Shown: piece after piece, positions 63,101 through 64,000 of the stretch
How positions within the stretch are numbered: the stretch's first letter is position 1
Layout: every line of letters starts with the position of its first letter
Origin: Phytoactinopolyspora limicola
GTDB lineage: Bacteria; Actinomycetota; Actinomycetes; Jiangellales; Jiangellaceae
DNA length: 64,000 nt
Direction of reading: 5' to 3'
Assembly: GCF_011320225.1 (NCBI RefSeq)
Contig: NZ_JAAOEN010000010.1
Span: 161,880-225,879 of the forward strand
Program-made: the position numbers and the translations under genes
The notes under the pieces: model-generated
What the model was told of the DNA's origin: nothing
Seen by the model: only the letters and a program-made list of their open reading frames with translations
Databases searched by the model: none

Positions 63101-63583
63101 GTCGTCGCGCTTCTTGCCGAGTAGCTCGGATATCTGAAGCCCAAGTGCGCGCGAGGCGAGATCGAGGAGGGCGACCTCGATGCCCAACATCGTGCCCCGG
63201 AACGGGCGGTCGCGGTTGGTGTCGTCGGCGTGTTCACGAGCGATGTCATCGAGTTGCGCCATGAGCTGCCGGATGTGGGTGACCGCTTCGGCAGCGTCGC
63301 CAACGGGGAGCCGACCGTCGTGGAGGTGCCGGACGGCGGCCTGGAGAAATGTCCAGGCGGCGTCGCCGCTCTTCGGACCATCGCCAGTCAGCGCGTGGCG
63401 CGGCTGACACTCGCCGACGCCGGTGAACGTCTCGTCACCCACGTCGCCATGGAGGAGCACTACGAAGTTCCGTGCGCCCCTGGTGACCCCCCGCGCGGTG
63501 CCGTAGGGGCGCTTGAGCGGCATTCGGTATTGGTACGCCTGCGCCCGAACGACGCGCAGCTCCCGGTCAACCATGTGGTTCAT
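60176..63583 (-). CDS. Enolase-like/CapA/degenerate ATP-grasp fusion protein D
   Basis: The 1135-residue protein D starts with the best-preserved enolase/dipeptide-epimerase domain (1-420): RVKG (Lys191), MDINE (Asp222), VLEG (Glu255), MPDEG (Asp293) and NIKAPKAGG (Lys317). A CapA/PgsA-type metallophosphatase-like domain follows (457-800) with FAGDTSLGD, NLET, LANNHTMDFG, YPHWGGNYV, IIGHGAHM and SLGNF, all family motifs. Residues 845-1020 are a shortened ATP-grasp remnant without the VVKP block; its metal motif reads ISDIDP. The last 90 residues fit an acylphosphatase-like fold without Arg/Asn. The ATG at 63583 aligns the N-terminus with proteins A and C; a GTG at 63667 is possible. No signal peptide or membrane helix is seen, unusual for CapA. 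Confidence 0.85.
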   Translation of the reverse strand: MNHMVDRELRVVRAQAYQYRMPLKRPYGTARGVTRGARNFVVLLHGDVGDETFTGVGECQPRHALTGDGPKSGDAAWTFLQAAVRHLHDGRLPVGDAAEAVTHIRQLMAQLDDIAREHADDTNRDRPFRGTMLGIEVALLDLASRALGLQISELLGKKRDDIAISISTVSTVDDVAAKVIKQKRFPMTRVKGVGRLEHDWELFETIAAANRSVGREKPIWMDINEALDLAGASTFVRGLVQRMAAGTLPNSIVLEGILPKAQVTELPQLQRLADDECRAVGAAEPLDLRIMPDEGMWDVSDLERVNAEGGCRALNIKAPKAGGLLASLDLANAAVAADPDIRVCIGGMLGTSDLTAWALHNLARALPRIDYLTTVPPTNVEQRISEPVARWRERGSNVIAAQTGPGLGTTLVPSQLDPYVERSVDTAPPAQTVTVAPVEPSGRVAGEPGGSVAGRTATLVFAGDTSLGDVHINAKGGKLLQRLTNEPMSYFTALRPLVSDRDVLIVNLETVLADSPVSPFEGKKRFLGWDLPSRTIQCLRDLGVDAVGLANNHTMDFGTNHLLDTRAQLEQAGIVAFGAGATLADAAAPHTITLGSAEEQRRIHVISAMEVQRKLRDEYGFYATADQPGVNPMSVRRISGQIEELKRTDPTALVVVYPHWGGNYVWVRESAQRASAAFSAAGADLIIGHGAHMLQQISIADHHATVYSLGNFVFNWSGRFSQYDVPPFGLVARVGVEPAADHWAIDVRLYPIASDNKTTGFTPRPATDNEFEGIVATLRDVDLDGSFTDRARYQTDPYGPHIAFSFTTGSGGPGSTRAAPASSTPNPIDAGRHTSPSQPTPESVRTIADRLDPSALDSYLLERAALARGLCCVRLSPTAFLAGVTPERAGELTFHHTMSTATPRVAYDLLTDKLHLKTILGEAGLPFDQHAEGDSLRMFVVGSSVVSTLRSTDEAPADVTAETHTDVLDVARRAVAAFPGLGHAEVRLALDDHRQPADAQKLCISDIDPVPRLAPHESGSTNDEGSVSAALVQLHLDEPTRARAPGDEVEVAATFTGFGSPADLRSALERVATERGVALRFSEHRDDRTLKATISGSLADVAAISVIIMSEPHAPETVEIVPAFKAAPERPEGSR

Positions 63584-63874
63584 GACCGTGATCAACTCCC
63601 ATGATCCTGCGAATCCACCCCCGGCAACCCAAACGGGTTGTCCGCTCGCGCGCTCCGCACCAAGCACGTGTCAAAAGTGCGTCTGACGCCCCGGCGGTCA
63701 GGCTACCCGATAGGTACGCCGACGAACATCAGCTTGATCTGTGATTGATCGTCTGATGTCCTGCACCAGGATTCTTGGCCGCACGACAGTGATGTCCTGC
63801 GGCCCATGATCGAGGTTTGCGCTCCACGATCAGCCTGATCATGGCAGTGCTACCCGAACGCCGGAAGGATGCGT
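63584..63874. promoter_or_regulatory. Divergent promoter region between protein D and the partial KamA-like gene
   Basis: The 291 bases contain an 11-bp direct repeat TGATGTCCTGC at 63754-63764 and 63790-63800 (36-bp spacing) and several TGATC-containing short palindromes. Promoters for both genes should lie here. No -10 or -35 pair is convincing. The part near 63584-63667 may instead be the start of protein D if its GTG at 63667 is used. Confidence 0.4.
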
Positions 63875-64000
63875 ATGACTTTGACGTATGACGCTGCTGC
63901 GTCTTCGGGTTCGCCGTCGGGGCGGCGGTTTCGTGCTTACACGTCGCGGCATTTGGATGAGTTGACGGCGCGGGCGGGGTTGGGTGAGGCGGAGCGGTTG
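63875..64000 (+). CDS. N-terminus of a possible KamA-family (lysine 2,3-aminomutase-like) radical SAM protein, cut by the window
   Basis: Only 42 codons are visible. The ATG at 63875 has GGAAGG six bases upstream, and the frame is open to the window edge. The FRAYTSRHLDELTARAGLGE segment resembles, from memory, the N-terminus of actinobacterial KamA-family proteins, which convert L-lysine to beta-lysine; no CxxxCxxC motif is reached, so this is tentative. Codons use more third-position T and G (TTG, CGT, GAT) than the neighbouring genes. If correct, it would supply a beta-amino acid to the adjacent ATP-grasp ligases. Confidence 0.45.
   Translation, partial: MTLTYDAAASSGSPSGRRFRAYTSRHLDELTARAGLGEAERL

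Noticed and set aside
60176..63583. Protein D as three separate genes joined by error
   Set aside because: The frame is continuous, linkers are short and proline/serine-rich as expected between domains, and the enolase and C-terminal parts align end to end with proteins A and C.

Overview
The window is high-GC DNA (third codon positions mostly G or C, many GTG starts, many 4-bp ATGA/GTGA overlaps) of the kind seen in Actinobacteria. The gene content agrees: a Streptomyces-like hut operon, an ECF42-type sigma factor beside a YCII protein, DUF6221, F420-type luciferase-like enzymes and LCP proteins. I cannot name the genus. No rRNA, tRNA, CRISPR array, transposase or prophage was found.

Layout. 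(1) 1-7972: histidine utilisation operon hutH-hutU-M20 amidohydrolase-hutF-hutI on the minus strand, with a divergent IclR regulator. (2) 7950-14499: MFS transporter, flavoprotein monooxygenase with divergent ArsR regulator, an SDR lacking its catalytic Tyr/Lys, YCII protein, ECF42-like sigma factor and a methyltransferase. (3) 14542-19452: glycine decarboxylase subunits gcvPA-gcvPB coupled to an ATP-NAD-kinase-like protein and an SDR. (4) 19577-27548: sugar uptake and hydrolysis operon (GH42, lipoprotein binding protein, two permeases, GH63-like hydrolase) with a divergent GntR regulator. (5) 27589-32183: small GntR, DUF6221 protein, an LPXTG-anchored helix-hairpin-helix protein, a K+ channel, acyl-CoA dehydrogenase and an F420-type oxidoreductase. 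(6) 32214-52309: a cell-surface glycopolymer region (two nucleotide-sugar dehydrogenases, two LCP ligases, three glycosyltransferases, undecaprenyl-diphosphatase, Wzm/Wzt-type exporter, asparagine-synthase-like amidotransferase, sugar-transfer-type ATP-grasp), interrupted by an acetoacetyl-CoA synthetase. (7) 52710-64000: Asp/Glu racemase, then four related multidomain proteins, then the start of a possible KamA-family aminomutase.

Region 7 is the most unusual part. Two convergent gene pairs (53583-57384 plus; 63583-57552 minus) encode three fusions of an enolase-superfamily (dipeptide-epimerase-like) domain, an ATP-grasp amino-acid ligase domain and an acylphosphatase domain, plus one ATP-grasp/acylphosphatase-like protein. 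Intact active sites are distributed in a complementary way. Two proteins keep the ligase and acylphosphatase residues but have a broken epimerase site. A third keeps the epimerase residues and carries an inserted CapA (poly-gamma-glutamate type) domain, but has a broken ligase and acylphosphatase. This suggests a multi-subunit system making or attaching a short peptide or poly-amino acid, possibly with D- or beta-amino acids. The product cannot be read from sequence.

The window also carries a family of long, mostly perfect palindromes between genes (12355, 13752, 19525, 29976, 40852, 44685 and 57420). Two members differ only by paired, structure-preserving changes. A separate 300-bp array of ten CAYCTGATC motifs lies at 52320-52619.
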